The position numbers and the translations under genes were made by a program. A stretch of 18,076 nt of DNA from Methanomicrobiales archaeon. GTDB taxonomy: Archaea; Halobacteriota; Syntropharchaeia; Alkanophagales; Methanospirareceae. Where the stretch lies: positions 1 through 18,076 of the forward strand of contig QEXZ01000017.1 in NCBI GenBank assembly GCA_003160755.1, written 5' to 3'. This document shows positions 6,840-13,983 of this stretch, piece after piece (position 1 is the first letter of the stretch; each line of letters starts with the position of its first letter). The notes beneath the pieces were generated by a model. The model had not been told where the DNA came from. It searched no databases and saw only the letters and a program-made list of their open reading frames with translations.

Positions 6840-6883
6840 CTTTTAGCACAGGTTTTCTTTTTTCTAAAAAAAAGAAAAAGTGT
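6840..6883 (+). repeat. Dispersed cttttagcacag...aaaaagtgt element, short copy
   Basis: Shares its first 12 bases and the last 15 or so with the copies at 4554 and 11287. The interior ttttcttttt / aaaaagaaaa pairs into a hairpin. It ends 4 nt before the start codon of the CfbB/CbiA-like gene, so it would occupy the mRNA leader. Confidence 0.7.
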
Positions 6884-6887
6884 AATT

Positions 6888-8342
6888 ATGGACTATATAA
6901 CAATACCAAGGATACTAATTGCAGGAGACAGAAGTTCCGCAGGTAAGACCACCGTGTGTACTGGACTGTTGGGCGCTTTACGAGCACGAGGGCTCGAAGT
7001 TCAGGGGTTCAAGGTAGGACTTGATTATATAGACCCGGGATTTCATACATTGGTCTCGGGCAGACCGTCAAGGAATCTGGATGGTTTTTTGATGTCGCCG
7101 GATGTAATAAAGGAGATATTTATAAGAGGCTGCGAAGGCGCAGATATTGCCGTAATAGAAGGCGTGAGAGGGCTTTACGAAGGTCTGAATTATTACGATG
7201 ACGTGGGAAGCACAGCGCAGATAGCAAAGATTCTGCACTGCCCGGTTATACTTGTGATTGATGCAGGCAGCATCACGAGAAGCGTCGCTGCGATTGTTAA
7301 CGGTTACAAAACATTTGACCCCGAAGTGCAGCTTTCTGGCGTTATTTTAAACAATATTGGGAGTGAACGGCATGGAGAGAAGGCGGAACTCGCAGTGGAG
7401 AAGTACACAGGTCTAAAAGTTATTGGTAAGGTTCCGCGTAAAAGCGGACTGAAAATTTCTATGCGTCATCTTGGCTTGATTACTGCCACGGAATGTAGAA
7501 AAGGGTGGAATGAATACAATGGCGTTTTAAACGGGATAACAAAATCGGTAGAGGAAGGAATAGACACAAAAATGCTTTTGGCGGTGGCAAATGCTGCCCC
7601 CGCTATTGATGAGCCGAAGGCAACGATATTTACAGAACAGGTTGAAAAACGCGTCAGAATCGCTGTCGCTTTTGACGAGGCGTTCAATTTTTACTATCAA
7701 GACACACTGGATTTACTTTCTTTAAAAGGTGCAGAACTCGTGTATTTCAGCCTGATAAGGGATAAGAATCTTCCGGAAGCGGTAGATGCGGTTTATATCG
7801 GCGGTGGTTTTCCTGAGATTTATGCGGCTGAACTTTCAGCGAATCGGGCAATGCGGAAGGAAATCAAAGACTTTTACGATGGATATGGGGTTATATATGC
7901 CGAATGCGGTGGATTGATGTATTTGATGAAACAACTCGAATACAAGCCCTTGCAGGGGTTGCGCGGTCGCAGGGCAGAGCTCCACAAGGATGAGGGCGGC
8001 AGTTTTGAGATGTGCGGTGTAATAAAAGGGTCGGTGAGATTTGAAGAGAAGCGAGTCGTGAACTATGTGCAGGGAGAAATTCGGAAGGATTGCATATTAG
8101 GTAAAAGAGGCAGCAGGTTTAAAGGCCATGAATTCCATCATTCTGAAATAATACTAGAAGACCCGGCAAACGTTGTTTTTGCTTATAAAATGCTGAGAGG
8201 GGAAGGTATAAAAGATGGAATGGATGGCATAATATCAAAGAACTGCCTTGCTTCTTTTGCTCATCTACATGCTGCTTCTTATACCGGGCTTGCTGAAAAT
8301 TTTGTTCGGAGTGCAGGCGAAACAAGAAGAAACGATTTTTAG
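6888..8342 (+). CDS. cfbB: Cobyrinate / Ni-sirohydrochlorin a,c-diamide synthase
   Basis: ATP- and glutamine-dependent amidation of the a and c acetate side chains of a tetrapyrrole. In methanogens and their relatives this enzyme makes Ni-sirohydrochlorin a,c-diamide for coenzyme F430; the homologous CbiA acts on cobyrinate for B12. The sequence alone does not separate these, and one enzyme may do both. The P-loop is GDRSSAGKTT at 13-22, and the dethiobiotin-synthetase-like domain runs to about 250. The C-terminal glutaminase domain has nucleophile C340 in YAECGGLMYL and catalytic His in FAHLHAAS (H459 or H461). At 484 residues it is full-length. The ATG follows closely a hairpin repeat. A perfect 12-bp hairpin follows the stop and may end transcription. 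Confidence 0.93.
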   Translation: MDYITIPRILIAGDRSSAGKTTVCTGLLGALRARGLEVQGFKVGLDYIDPGFHTLVSGRPSRNLDGFLMSPDVIKEIFIRGCEGADIAVIEGVRGLYEGLNYYDDVGSTAQIAKILHCPVILVIDAGSITRSVAAIVNGYKTFDPEVQLSGVILNNIGSERHGEKAELAVEKYTGLKVIGKVPRKSGLKISMRHLGLITATECRKGWNEYNGVLNGITKSVEEGIDTKMLLAVANAAPAIDEPKATIFTEQVEKRVRIAVAFDEAFNFYYQDTLDLLSLKGAELVYFSLIRDKNLPEAVDAVYIGGGFPEIYAAELSANRAMRKEIKDFYDGYGVIYAECGGLMYLMKQLEYKPLQGLRGRRAELHKDEGGSFEMCGVIKGSVRFEEKRVVNYVQGEIRKDCILGKRGSRFKGHEFHHSEIILEDPANVVFAYKMLRGEGIKDGMDGIISKNCLASFAHLHAASYTGLAENFVRSAGETRRNDF

Positions 8343-8351
8343 CCCTTTTGT

Positions 8352-8387
8352 AACCACAGATTACACCGATTACACGGATTTTTACAC
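8352..8387. repeat. Dispersed accac-agatt repeat, partial copy C
   Basis: aaccacagattacaccgatt, then acacggatttttacac, resembles the arms of the copies at 6216-6360 and 13541-13715. It is a diverged single arm just after the cfbB stop. Confidence 0.5.
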
Positions 8388-8413
8388 AAACTTTCTTTCA
8401 CAAAGAAAGTTTG
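8387..8413 (+). terminator. Perfect 12-bp hairpin after cfbB
   Basis: caaactttcttt, loop cac, aaagaaagtttg: a perfect 12-bp stem with a 3-nt loop, 45 nt after the cfbB stop codon. It is placed as a transcript-end structure. Related sequences without the perfect stem occur near 4520 and at 11916-11936. No long T-tract follows, so terminator is a guess. Confidence 0.4.
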
Positions 8414-8592
8414 ATCAAAGGAAATTTCTTTTAAATGAGCCTATTTTATCAACTAAACCCTTTTAGAAAAAGCGTTTACGGAAAAACACCTTGAATGGTG
8501 CTCGTATATCAAATATTTTCGAGAAGAAAAACTACCAAAAAGCTTTTATAGTGTTTTACCAATTTTATTGATTACCTTAAACTTAAAGAGTG

Positions 8593-8766
8593 ATGGGCGA
8601 AGTGGAAGCGAAAATAGGGAGAAGGACAAGAAGCGATCTCAGGCATGACTGGCATACCGTCTCATTGCTGACCGATCACTTGGTCGTTTCGCAGAAATAT
8701 AGGTGGAAGGTGTTGCTCGGCGAGGTGGGAAAGGCAGCAATACATACCTTTAAAGATAATACATGA
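8593..8766 (+). pseudogene. tnpA: Truncated IS200/IS605-family TnpA (Y1 transposase) remnant
   Basis: A 57-codon frame whose middle, HDWHTVSLLTDHLVVSQKYR followed by WKVLLGEVGKAA, matches the start of IS200/IS605 TnpA proteins (family pattern: HxVxLLxxHLVxxxKYRxKVL). Intact TnpA is about 130-150 residues. Here the similarity stops after about 50, so the HUH metal motif and the catalytic tyrosine are gone, and the last seven codons (IHTFKDNT region) are unrelated. It ends in TGA overlapping the ATG of the next gene (ATGA), which I take as coincidence from the truncation rather than coupling. No intact TnpB lies in the window. The rest of the 420-nt spacer upstream (8343-8592) holds only the repeat arm, the hairpin and AT-rich DNA. 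Confidence 0.65.
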
Positions 8767-9728
8767 GACAAGTATCAAAAGAAGAATTGCAAAACATACC
8801 ATATGTTGATAATATACCATCAGATGGTAGGGTAGTTCATTTAGCACCGTATTTTGATGAGGATAAAAAAGGATTTATTATGCACGTTCCCACCGGGGAT
8901 AACAAATTAACGTGGATTTGGGCTGAACCCGGTAAATCGTATTATTATGGTAAATCGAAATTTGATGAAAGAAATGATATTTATTTAAATTTTATCAATG
9001 TTTTGATGCAAAATTATTCCTATGATACAATAATTCGTACTATCGAAGATATTATAGAAGATATTTTTAATTGTAGTGCTTTCTTTGAAAAATATTTCAT
9101 CCTTCATGCTCATTATTTAGAAACAAAAGATTTGTTTGTTAGCTCTTTAATAGCTACAGAAATCGAATGCTTTTTTGGAAATATTAGATCTTTGTATGAT
9201 TTATTACAAATTATAATCAAAAGTTTATGGGAAATTGAAACTAAAAATCAATTAAAACCAAGTTTTGCAAGTATGGCTAAAAAAAGCAAAGAAGACTTAA
9301 AAACCAAATACAATTTAACAGATTCCTTAATCGACTATTATAATGATACAGCCAAATTATTTCTAATATTTCGAGAAATACGTGATAAAATATATCATAA
9401 TGGGCTCTCGGTAAAATACATTTTTTGCGATGATGATGGCTTTGCTGTTGATAAAAATGACCCAACTTTTTCTAAATTAAGTCATGTATGGCCAAAAGAG
9501 AAAGTCAAAAACAATGGTCTTGTATCTTTATTGGCATTATTCTCATATATTACTAAAGAGATTATTGATAATCTTGATGACCTTTCTTCAGTTTTAGTTG
9601 AATCGATTACATTAAAACCTCCAATATCAACCACTCATAAGATATTTATTAGAGGACCTTATTTTAATCACCTAAATAGACTAGATGAGTATTTAGATGA
9701 ACAATGGTATATACCCAATAAAAATTAA
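8763..9728 (+). CDS. AT-rich orphan protein with HEPN-like Rx4H motif
   Basis: A soluble 321-residue protein with no signal or membrane segment. I recognise no full-length family. Residues about 85-215 look all-helical. The pair IECFFGNIRSLYDLLQ (134-149) and FREIRDKIYHNG (203-214) resembles HEPN-type domains, where Rx4-6H (here R207 and H212) is the RNase active site. HEPN proteins are often toxins or defence effectors; that role here is inference only. Codon use is strikingly A/T-rich (many aat, tat, ttt, gat) compared with the neighbouring core genes, and the gene abuts a transposase remnant, both signs of horizontal transfer. No antitoxin (MNT-type) partner is adjacent. The ATG at 8763 has no clear ribosome binding site, so the true start could be a little downstream. 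Confidence 0.7.
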   Translation: MRQVSKEELQNIPYVDNIPSDGRVVHLAPYFDEDKKGFIMHVPTGDNKLTWIWAEPGKSYYYGKSKFDERNDIYLNFINVLMQNYSYDTIIRTIEDIIEDIFNCSAFFEKYFILHAHYLETKDLFVSSLIATEIECFFGNIRSLYDLLQIIIKSLWEIETKNQLKPSFASMAKKSKEDLKTKYNLTDSLIDYYNDTAKLFLIFREIRDKIYHNGLSVKYIFCDDDGFAVDKNDPTFSKLSHVWPKEKVKNNGLVSLLALFSYITKEIIDNLDDLSSVLVESITLKPPISTTHKIFIRGPYFNHLNRLDEYLDEQWYIPNKN

Positions 9729-9793
9729 AATTTTTAATTAATTATAATTATGCGCCTAAAAGATGCCTTGCTTTTGCAAAACAGGGTCCGTGA

Positions 9794-9838
9794 CTTATAA
9801 ATATTAGGAGATTAAAGAAAAAGAATAAAAAGAGGTGA
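9794..9838 (+). promoter_or_regulatory. Promoter and ribosome binding site of the YbjQ-like gene
   Basis: TATA box cttataaat at 9794-9802, followed by GAGGTGA at 9832-9838, 6 nt before the ATG at 9845. Spacing fits a start near 9824 and normal initiation, so the gene may still be expressed although truncated. Confidence 0.55.
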
Positions 9839-9844
9839 AAAAAT

Positions 9845-10114
9845 ATGATAATTTCGACTACAGAGAGGATGGAAGGCAAGGAAATATCCGAAACACTTGG
9901 TTTGGTTAAGGGAAATACGATAAGGGCACGGTGGGTCGGGCGAGATATCGCTGTGGGATTAAAAACTCTGGTGGGCGGTGAGATCAAGTCTTATACCGTG
10001 ATGCTGAGTGATGCAAGAGAAGAGGCAAAAAACTATTACACCACACGGTGCCCTTCCAAAAACCTTCCCATCCTCTTCAAAGCTTCCTTTATTTCATACT
10101 GCGATACTGCATAA
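9845..10114 (+). CDS. YbjQ-family (DUF74) protein, apparently 3'-truncated
   Basis: The first 60 or so residues (MIISTTERMEGKEISETLGL to LVGGEIKSYTVMLSDAREEA) match the YbjQ/DUF74 family, small pentamer-forming proteins of unknown function and about 105 residues. The family normally continues with a helix and a last strand of the type EEAKxLGANAIVGVxxD. Here the frame instead runs into 79 nt that are antisense to the end of the convergent aminotransferase gene, giving an unrelated tail (CPSKNLPILFKASF). The last third of the fold is therefore missing. The promoter and GAGGTGA site remain intact. It is probably a pseudogene made by a deletion or rearrangement near 10025-10036; a functional short form cannot be excluded. 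Confidence 0.6.
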   Translation: MIISTTERMEGKEISETLGLVKGNTIRARWVGRDIAVGLKTLVGGEIKSYTVMLSDAREEAKNYYTTRCPSKNLPILFKASFISYCDTA

Positions 10115-11202
10115 GAACACCTTATAAAACCCTCCCCCGAAGCACCAAATACGCTGCCCGGTATTACCACTACCTTCTCCTCTAAAAGCAGTCGCTTCGC
10201 AAACTCTTCCGACGTGAGACCTGTATTCTCAATAGACGGGAACGTATAAAATGCACCTTTTGGCTCAAAACAGCTCAGCCCTATTTCTCGCAGTCCTTCT
10301 ACCATCAACCTTCTTCTACGGTTGTATTCGCTCACCATCTGCTCCATTTCGTCATTGGTTCTCAAAGCTTCCATCGCCGCCATCTGTGCCGTAATCGGCG
10401 CGCAAAGCATTATATACTGATGTATCTTCATCATCGCTTCTATTATGTCTTTATTCCCTGCTGCATACCCTAATCGCCATCCGGTCATTGCATACGCCTT
10501 CGAGAAACCATTCAGCAGTATCGTCCTATCCTTCATTCCGTTGAGCGATGAGAAGCAGGTATGTTTGCCATCATAAGTCAGCTTGCCGTAGACCTCATCC
10601 GAAATAACAAGCAAATCGTGCTCGGTCACCACATCTGCTATCTCTTCCACGTCCTTTCTGCTCAGTGCCGCGCCCGTGGGGTTGTTAGGATAGCTCAAAA
10701 TAATCGCTTTTGTCTTATCAGTTATTTTTTGTTCCAGTTTTTCCGCCCTCAGTTTGAATTCGTCCCCAACCCCGGTATCCACGCAGACGGGACTCCCGCC
10801 AGTAAATAGCGTGCAGGGCTTGTAACTCACATAAGAAGGCTCGTGAATTATCACCTCGTCGCCGGGATTAGCGATAGCACGAACGGCGAGGTCGAATGCT
10901 TCACTTACGCCTGTTGTTATGAGTATCTCTCCTTCCGGGTCGTAATACACGGAATCATCCGTATAAACCTTGTCTGAAATCATCTCCCTTAACTCCAGCA
11001 GACCCCAATTGCTCGTATAGGAGGTATAACCTTTTTCTAACGAGAATATGCACGCTTCCCGTATACTCCAAGGGGTTACGAAATCCGGCTCGCCGACGCC
11101 CAATGAAATCGCTCCTTCCATCTGCTGCGCGATATCAAAGAACTCCCTTATCCCGGAACCCTTTAGACCTTTCACCCTATCTGCTACTCTGTCTGACATC
11201 AT
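10036..11202 (-). CDS. Class I/II pyridoxal-phosphate aminotransferase
   Basis: Fold-type I aminotransferase of the aspartate/aromatic group, 388 residues, complete. Landmarks: LGVGEPDF (34-41), the YTSNWGLLELRE loop, NNPTG at 173-177, D202 and Y205 in SDEVYGKL, Schiff-base lysine K235 in NGFSKAYAMTGWR (231-243), and the substrate-carboxylate arginine region FIRCSYA near the C-terminus. Archaeal members act on aspartate, aromatic amino acids or alanine; the substrate cannot be told from motifs alone. It lies 131 nt downstream of an Lrp-type regulator on the same strand, a common archaeal pairing. The gene starts with two adjacent ATGs (11202, 11199) without a clear Shine-Dalgarno site. Its 3' end overlaps the truncated YbjQ-like gene. 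Confidence 0.93.
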   Translation of the reverse strand: MMSDRVADRVKGLKGSGIREFFDIAQQMEGAISLGVGEPDFVTPWSIREACIFSLEKGYTSYTSNWGLLELREMISDKVYTDDSVYYDPEGEILITTGVSEAFDLAVRAIANPGDEVIIHEPSYVSYKPCTLFTGGSPVCVDTGVGDEFKLRAEKLEQKITDKTKAIILSYPNNPTGAALSRKDVEEIADVVTEHDLLVISDEVYGKLTYDGKHTCFSSLNGMKDRTILLNGFSKAYAMTGWRLGYAAGNKDIIEAMMKIHQYIMLCAPITAQMAAMEALRTNDEMEQMVSEYNRRRRLMVEGLREIGLSCFEPKGAFYTFPSIENTGLTSEEFAKRLLLEEKVVVIPGSVFGASGEGFIRCSYAVSQYEIKEALKRMGRFLEGHRVV

Positions 11203-11286
11203 GCCTTTTTTTTCTTTTTCTTGTGATTTACTTGGGATGAACCTTCCTTTAAGAATGAAAGCTTCACCAAAGAAACTATTTTTTTT

Positions 11287-11329
11287 CTTTTAGCACAGGT
11301 TTTCCTTTTTCACAAAAAAGAAAAAGTGT
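11287..11329 (+). repeat. Dispersed cttttagcacag...aaaaagtgt element, third copy
   Basis: Same ends as the copies at 4554-4666 and 6840-6883, with interior tttttcac/aaaaaaga pairing. It lies between the Lrp stop and the aminotransferase start. Relative to those genes it is in the opposite orientation from copies 1 and 2, which precede plus-strand genes. Confidence 0.7.
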
Positions 11330-11333
11330 TTTT

Positions 11334-11840
11334 TTAAAGTGTTACTGCCAATCGTTCTCCCTTCTCCTCCTCTTCGTACATCTCGCCATTCTCTTTATAC
11401 GTTTTCAGTAAAAAATGCGTCACCGTGTTACGAACCCCTTCCAAAGGCGCTATCTTCTCTGCAACAAAATACGCGACCTCGTGCATTGTCTTCCCCTGTA
11501 TCAATACCGAAAGGTCATACTCGCCAGAAATCAATCGCACGGACTTCACTTCTGGAAATCGCGATATTCGTTCCGCAATGGAATCATAACCCGTGTTCCT
11601 TTCAGGACTGACTTTTACGTCTATTACCGCCTGCACGGTTTCTATGCCGGCTTTCTCGTGGTTTATCAACGCTTTGTATTTTCTTATAATTCCGCTGTTC
11701 TCTAATTCTGATATGATACTCTTCACCCCGCCTTCATCCATGTCCACCATCTTCGCTATCTCATTATCGCTTAGCCGCGCATTTTCTTCCAGTATCCTCA
11801 GTATTTCCTCCTTCTCCTTCTCTTTTACCTCTTCTTTCAT
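11334..11840 (-). CDS. Lrp/AsnC-family transcriptional regulator
   Basis: DNA-binding regulator of 168 residues. Residues about 10-58 are a winged helix-turn-helix (LRILEENARLSDNEIAKMVD, then GGVKSIISELENSGIIRKY). Residues about 65-150 form the RAM ligand-binding domain, with a beta strand AVIDVKVSP and the turn ISGEYDLSVLIQGKT. A long charged start (KEEVKEKEKEE) and tail (EMYEEEEKGE) frame it. I chose the ATG at 11840 because GGTGA lies about 10 nt upstream; a GTG at 11849 would add three residues but would crowd that site. It precedes an aminotransferase gene on the same strand, so amino-acid-dependent control of that gene, and of itself, is a reasonable inference. Confidence 0.93.
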   Translation of the reverse strand: MKEEVKEKEKEEILRILEENARLSDNEIAKMVDMDEGGVKSIISELENSGIIRKYKALINHEKAGIETVQAVIDVKVSPERNTGYDSIAERISRFPEVKSVRLISGEYDLSVLIQGKTMHEVAYFVAEKIAPLEGVRNTVTHFLLKTYKENGEMYEEEEKGERLAVTL

Positions 11841-11915
11841 GCTAATCACTTCACCAACTAATTTTCTTTTCCGAAAACGCTTTTCTTTTCAGCGAAGCTG
11901 CGAAGCATTTTTGGT

Positions 11916-11936
11916 CAAACTTTTTAAAAAAGTTTG
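11916..11936. repeat. Near-palindromic hairpin between serS2 and lrp
   Basis: caaacttttt, a, aaaaagtttg: a 10-bp perfect inverted repeat, related to the 12-bp hairpin at 8387-8413. A smaller hairpin (cagc/gctg) lies at about 11890. The 139-nt spacer is otherwise AT-rich with no gene. A terminator for serS2 or a processing site are both possible. Confidence 0.5.
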
Positions 11937-11979
11937 TTGATAAAACTTTTCTTAAAAGGTTTAAAGAAAAGGGTTTATT

Positions 11980-13479
11980 TTATAAAAACCTGAACACCTC
12001 AGGCAGCTCACCTACGATAGTTCTGAACTTTTCAGGCCATTTATGCGATTCAAAACCTTTCTGTGCGAGAAAAACAGCAGCCCACCGCTCCAGCCCAACA
12101 CCCGAACACCCAGACCACAATTCCTCGCCACTTTGCAGTTTCACGCCGAACCCTTTTGGATATTTATTGCCATTTACACTCACATTTTGAAACTCCAGCC
12201 ATTTCCCGCTATAAGGCAGGACCGCTTCGTAATCGGTAGTTCCCACTTCCTTCAACTCTGCCAGACCTGCTTTTCCCTCCTGCGCCATGAACCATGGTGT
12301 TACCCATGCTTCGCGCCACTCAATGTCCATAAACTCATCGAATATGCGATGGTATCCTTCCTGTAGCTGCTTCGCATGTTCTATTACCTGCTCCTTCTTC
12401 CCTATCCATACTATCTCCACACGATGAAACTCATCCAGCCGCTCTATGCCATGAAGCCCGCCACTTTCATAGCGATGAGAAGTTCCTGACCTGTCAAAAA
12501 CCGTTATTGGTAGAATTTCATCGGGTATTGTCTTACCCTGCAGGAAAATCCAAAACGGCGGACATTGCGCATAGCACATCCCCCCCACGGGCTCTATCCT
12601 ATCCATTATCATGTCGAGGGGAACCTCATTCGTAACTTTGTAATAGTCCATCACTTCCTCCCAGTATTCGGGGTCTCGCGTCTTTGGCGTGCATATGTAA
12701 TACGCCTCAGGATAAATCCCTTTTGCATGTCCTGAACGCTTCCACACGTCCCATGGCACGAACTTAGGAAAAATCATCTCCTCATATCCCAGCGGCTTGC
12801 ACACTTCCTCCAGCAAGGCACGCTCAAAAGCTCTGAATATCTTCGTTAATTGCGGTCCGTATATCCACTGCCCTCTTCCCGCCGCATGCCGTATCCAACC
12901 TCGCTTTATCAGTTCTTCCGTAGGGTCTTTATCGAAATAAAAATCTCGCTTGCCACTTTCAAACAGCAATTCCCAGTGCTCACTTTTGCCTTTCCACCTT
13001 GCCGCCTCGCATTTATCCTCCAATAGCCTCAATATTCTATCGGGAATCCTTTTTTCTAACGCATACTCGTCCACATCCAGAAAAAGACGCAATCTCCCTT
13101 CTTCCTGTTTTATTTCCTTTACAAACGGTAATTTCTTTATTCTCAATCCCTCTTCCCATTCTATTCCTATCTCATAATCCTCTATTTCTATACCTCTTAT
13201 CCCTATTCGGTGCTTACCTAAAAATTTACCAAACTCGTTCTTCAATCTGAAAAGTGCATCATGCGCCCTCACAAACCTATCAGAGACGATTTTCAGCCCA
13301 ATTTTTTCCCCGGCAACGTCCCACCTCTTAATTTCAGCACCGCAACCGGGGGGTGCACCTTTTTTTAATACGCCTTCATTACAATAGTTCACAAACTCCG
13401 TCAGGTCTGACGAACTTACAGCGTCACTTAAACTCCCGCTGCATTTAAGCTCGGCTTTTAGCTGGAATTCTATGTTCAT
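11980..13479 (-). CDS. serS2: Type-2 (methanogen-type) seryl-tRNA synthetase
   Basis: Charges tRNA-Ser with serine. The 499 residues match the rare zinc-dependent SerRS of methanogens and relatives, not the common SerRS. An N-terminal tRNA-binding domain (about 1-165) is followed by a class II core: motif 1 near MIFPKFVPWDVWKRSGH, motif 2 in GTSHRYESGGLHGIERLDEFHR, motif 3 in GCSGVGLERWAAVFL. The zinc ligands known for this type are represented by the cysteine of MCYAQCPPFW, the Glu of HRVEIVW and the cysteine of ELWSGCSGVG. The gene is complete. On the same strand it lies between pcc1 and lrp. A TATA-bearing palindrome lies about 40-60 nt before the ATG. The type of enzyme is the best lineage marker in the window. 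Confidence 0.96.
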   Translation of the reverse strand: MNIEFQLKAELKCSGSLSDAVSSSDLTEFVNYCNEGVLKKGAPPGCGAEIKRWDVAGEKIGLKIVSDRFVRAHDALFRLKNEFGKFLGKHRIGIRGIEIEDYEIGIEWEEGLRIKKLPFVKEIKQEEGRLRLFLDVDEYALEKRIPDRILRLLEDKCEAARWKGKSEHWELLFESGKRDFYFDKDPTEELIKRGWIRHAAGRGQWIYGPQLTKIFRAFERALLEEVCKPLGYEEMIFPKFVPWDVWKRSGHAKGIYPEAYYICTPKTRDPEYWEEVMDYYKVTNEVPLDMIMDRIEPVGGMCYAQCPPFWIFLQGKTIPDEILPITVFDRSGTSHRYESGGLHGIERLDEFHRVEIVWIGKKEQVIEHAKQLQEGYHRIFDEFMDIEWREAWVTPWFMAQEGKAGLAELKEVGTTDYEAVLPYSGKWLEFQNVSVNGNKYPKGFGVKLQSGEELWSGCSGVGLERWAAVFLAQKGFESHKWPEKFRTIVGELPEVFRFL

Positions 13480-13518
13480 TGGCCCACTCTCGTATCGTAA
13501 TTACTTAATATCTCGTGG

Positions 13519-13540
13519 ACTTATAAATATATTTATAAGT
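13519..13540. promoter_or_regulatory. Perfect 22-bp palindrome holding TATA boxes upstream of serS2
   Basis: acttataaata followed by its exact reverse complement. Each half contains a TATA-like sequence (ttataaat), so the site reads the same to the transcription factors from either side. It ends 40 nt before the serS2 ATG. It could be the serS2 promoter, a bidirectional promoter or a regulator site overlapping the TATA box. Confidence 0.5.
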
Positions 13541-13715
13541 CATTCCGAAAATTATTAACCACGAGATTTCACAAGATTAACTCCCAGACCAGAAATCAGA
13601 GAGAAGAAAAACGATTCAAACTTCTTGATTTTTGCTTTTTCTCGTGAAATAAGCCCTTTCAGGGCTTGCGGTGACGTGGGCAGAGCCCACGATGTGTAAT
13701 CTTGTGGTTATTATA
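13541..13715. repeat. Dispersed inverted-repeat element, full copy D, with two hairpins
   Basis: The left arm (cattccgaaaattattaacc, then acgagatttcacaagattaa) and the right arm (gtgtaatcttgtggttatta) are inverted repeats of each other. The left interior agaccagaaatcagagag is shared with the copy at 6216-6360. Inside are two perfect 7-bp hairpins with 3-nt loops: aagccct/agggctt at 13651-13667 and cgtgggc/gcccacg at 13675-13691. The right part overlaps the last 18 codons of pcc1. Confidence 0.75.
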
Positions 13716-13937
13716 TGGACTCACCACCATCTCTACCACTTCTTGTGCCGCCTTTGCATTCATCAGATAATCATCCACAGTTGCGATTAGCGACCCTATT
13801 TTTTCGGCTTCGAGATATGTCGCCACACGGTTCTCCTTTATCACTGTTTTCATATTGTTCATATTGTCAGGCATTAACGACTTCGCTACCAAAACCGCCC
13901 TTGCTCCGCTTATCTCGATTTTTGCTTTTATTTTCAT
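13659..13937 (-). CDS. pcc1: KEOPS complex subunit Pcc1
   Basis: Dimerisation subunit of KEOPS, which makes the t6A modification of tRNA with Kae1, Bud32 and Cgi121. The first 74 residues show the family pattern: strand KIKAKIEISG, helix ARAVLVAKSLMPDN (11-24), strand KTVIKENRVATYLEAEKIGSLIATVDDYL (30-58) and the final helix MNAKAAQEVVEMV (59-71). Typical archaeal Pcc1 is 75-90 residues. Residues 75-92 (NNHKITHRGLCPRHRKP region) are encoded by the dispersed repeat that starts at 13715, so the native tail was replaced or extended by repeat insertion. A TATA-like ttaaattcttatagg on the minus strand lies about 30 nt upstream of the ATG. Weak sequence conservation in this family keeps confidence below the others. 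Confidence 0.8.
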   Translation of the reverse strand: MKIKAKIEISGARAVLVAKSLMPDNMNNMKTVIKENRVATYLEAEKIGSLIATVDDYLMNAKAAQEVVEMVVSPYNNHKITHRGLCPRHRKP

Positions 13938-13983
13938 TTGTACCAGAACGCTAATTCCGTCCTATAAGAATTTAAATGTCTAA

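Noticed and set aside
6781..6887. ndk-cfbB spacer considered as a cobalamin riboswitch upstream of a tetrapyrrole gene
   Set aside because: The spacer is only 107 nt and AT-rich, with no recognisable B12-box, and archaea rarely use this riboswitch. The structure present is the dispersed repeat.
8248..8466. 72-codon plus-strand ORF overlapping the end of cfbB
   Set aside because: It is out of frame with cfbB, then runs through the repeat arm and hairpin. The hydrophobic start is a frame shadow.
8763..8766. ATGA overlap taken as translational coupling of a small gene with the HEPN-like gene
   Set aside because: The small ORF matches only the start of TnpA and ends in unrelated codons, so the overlap is most likely accidental.
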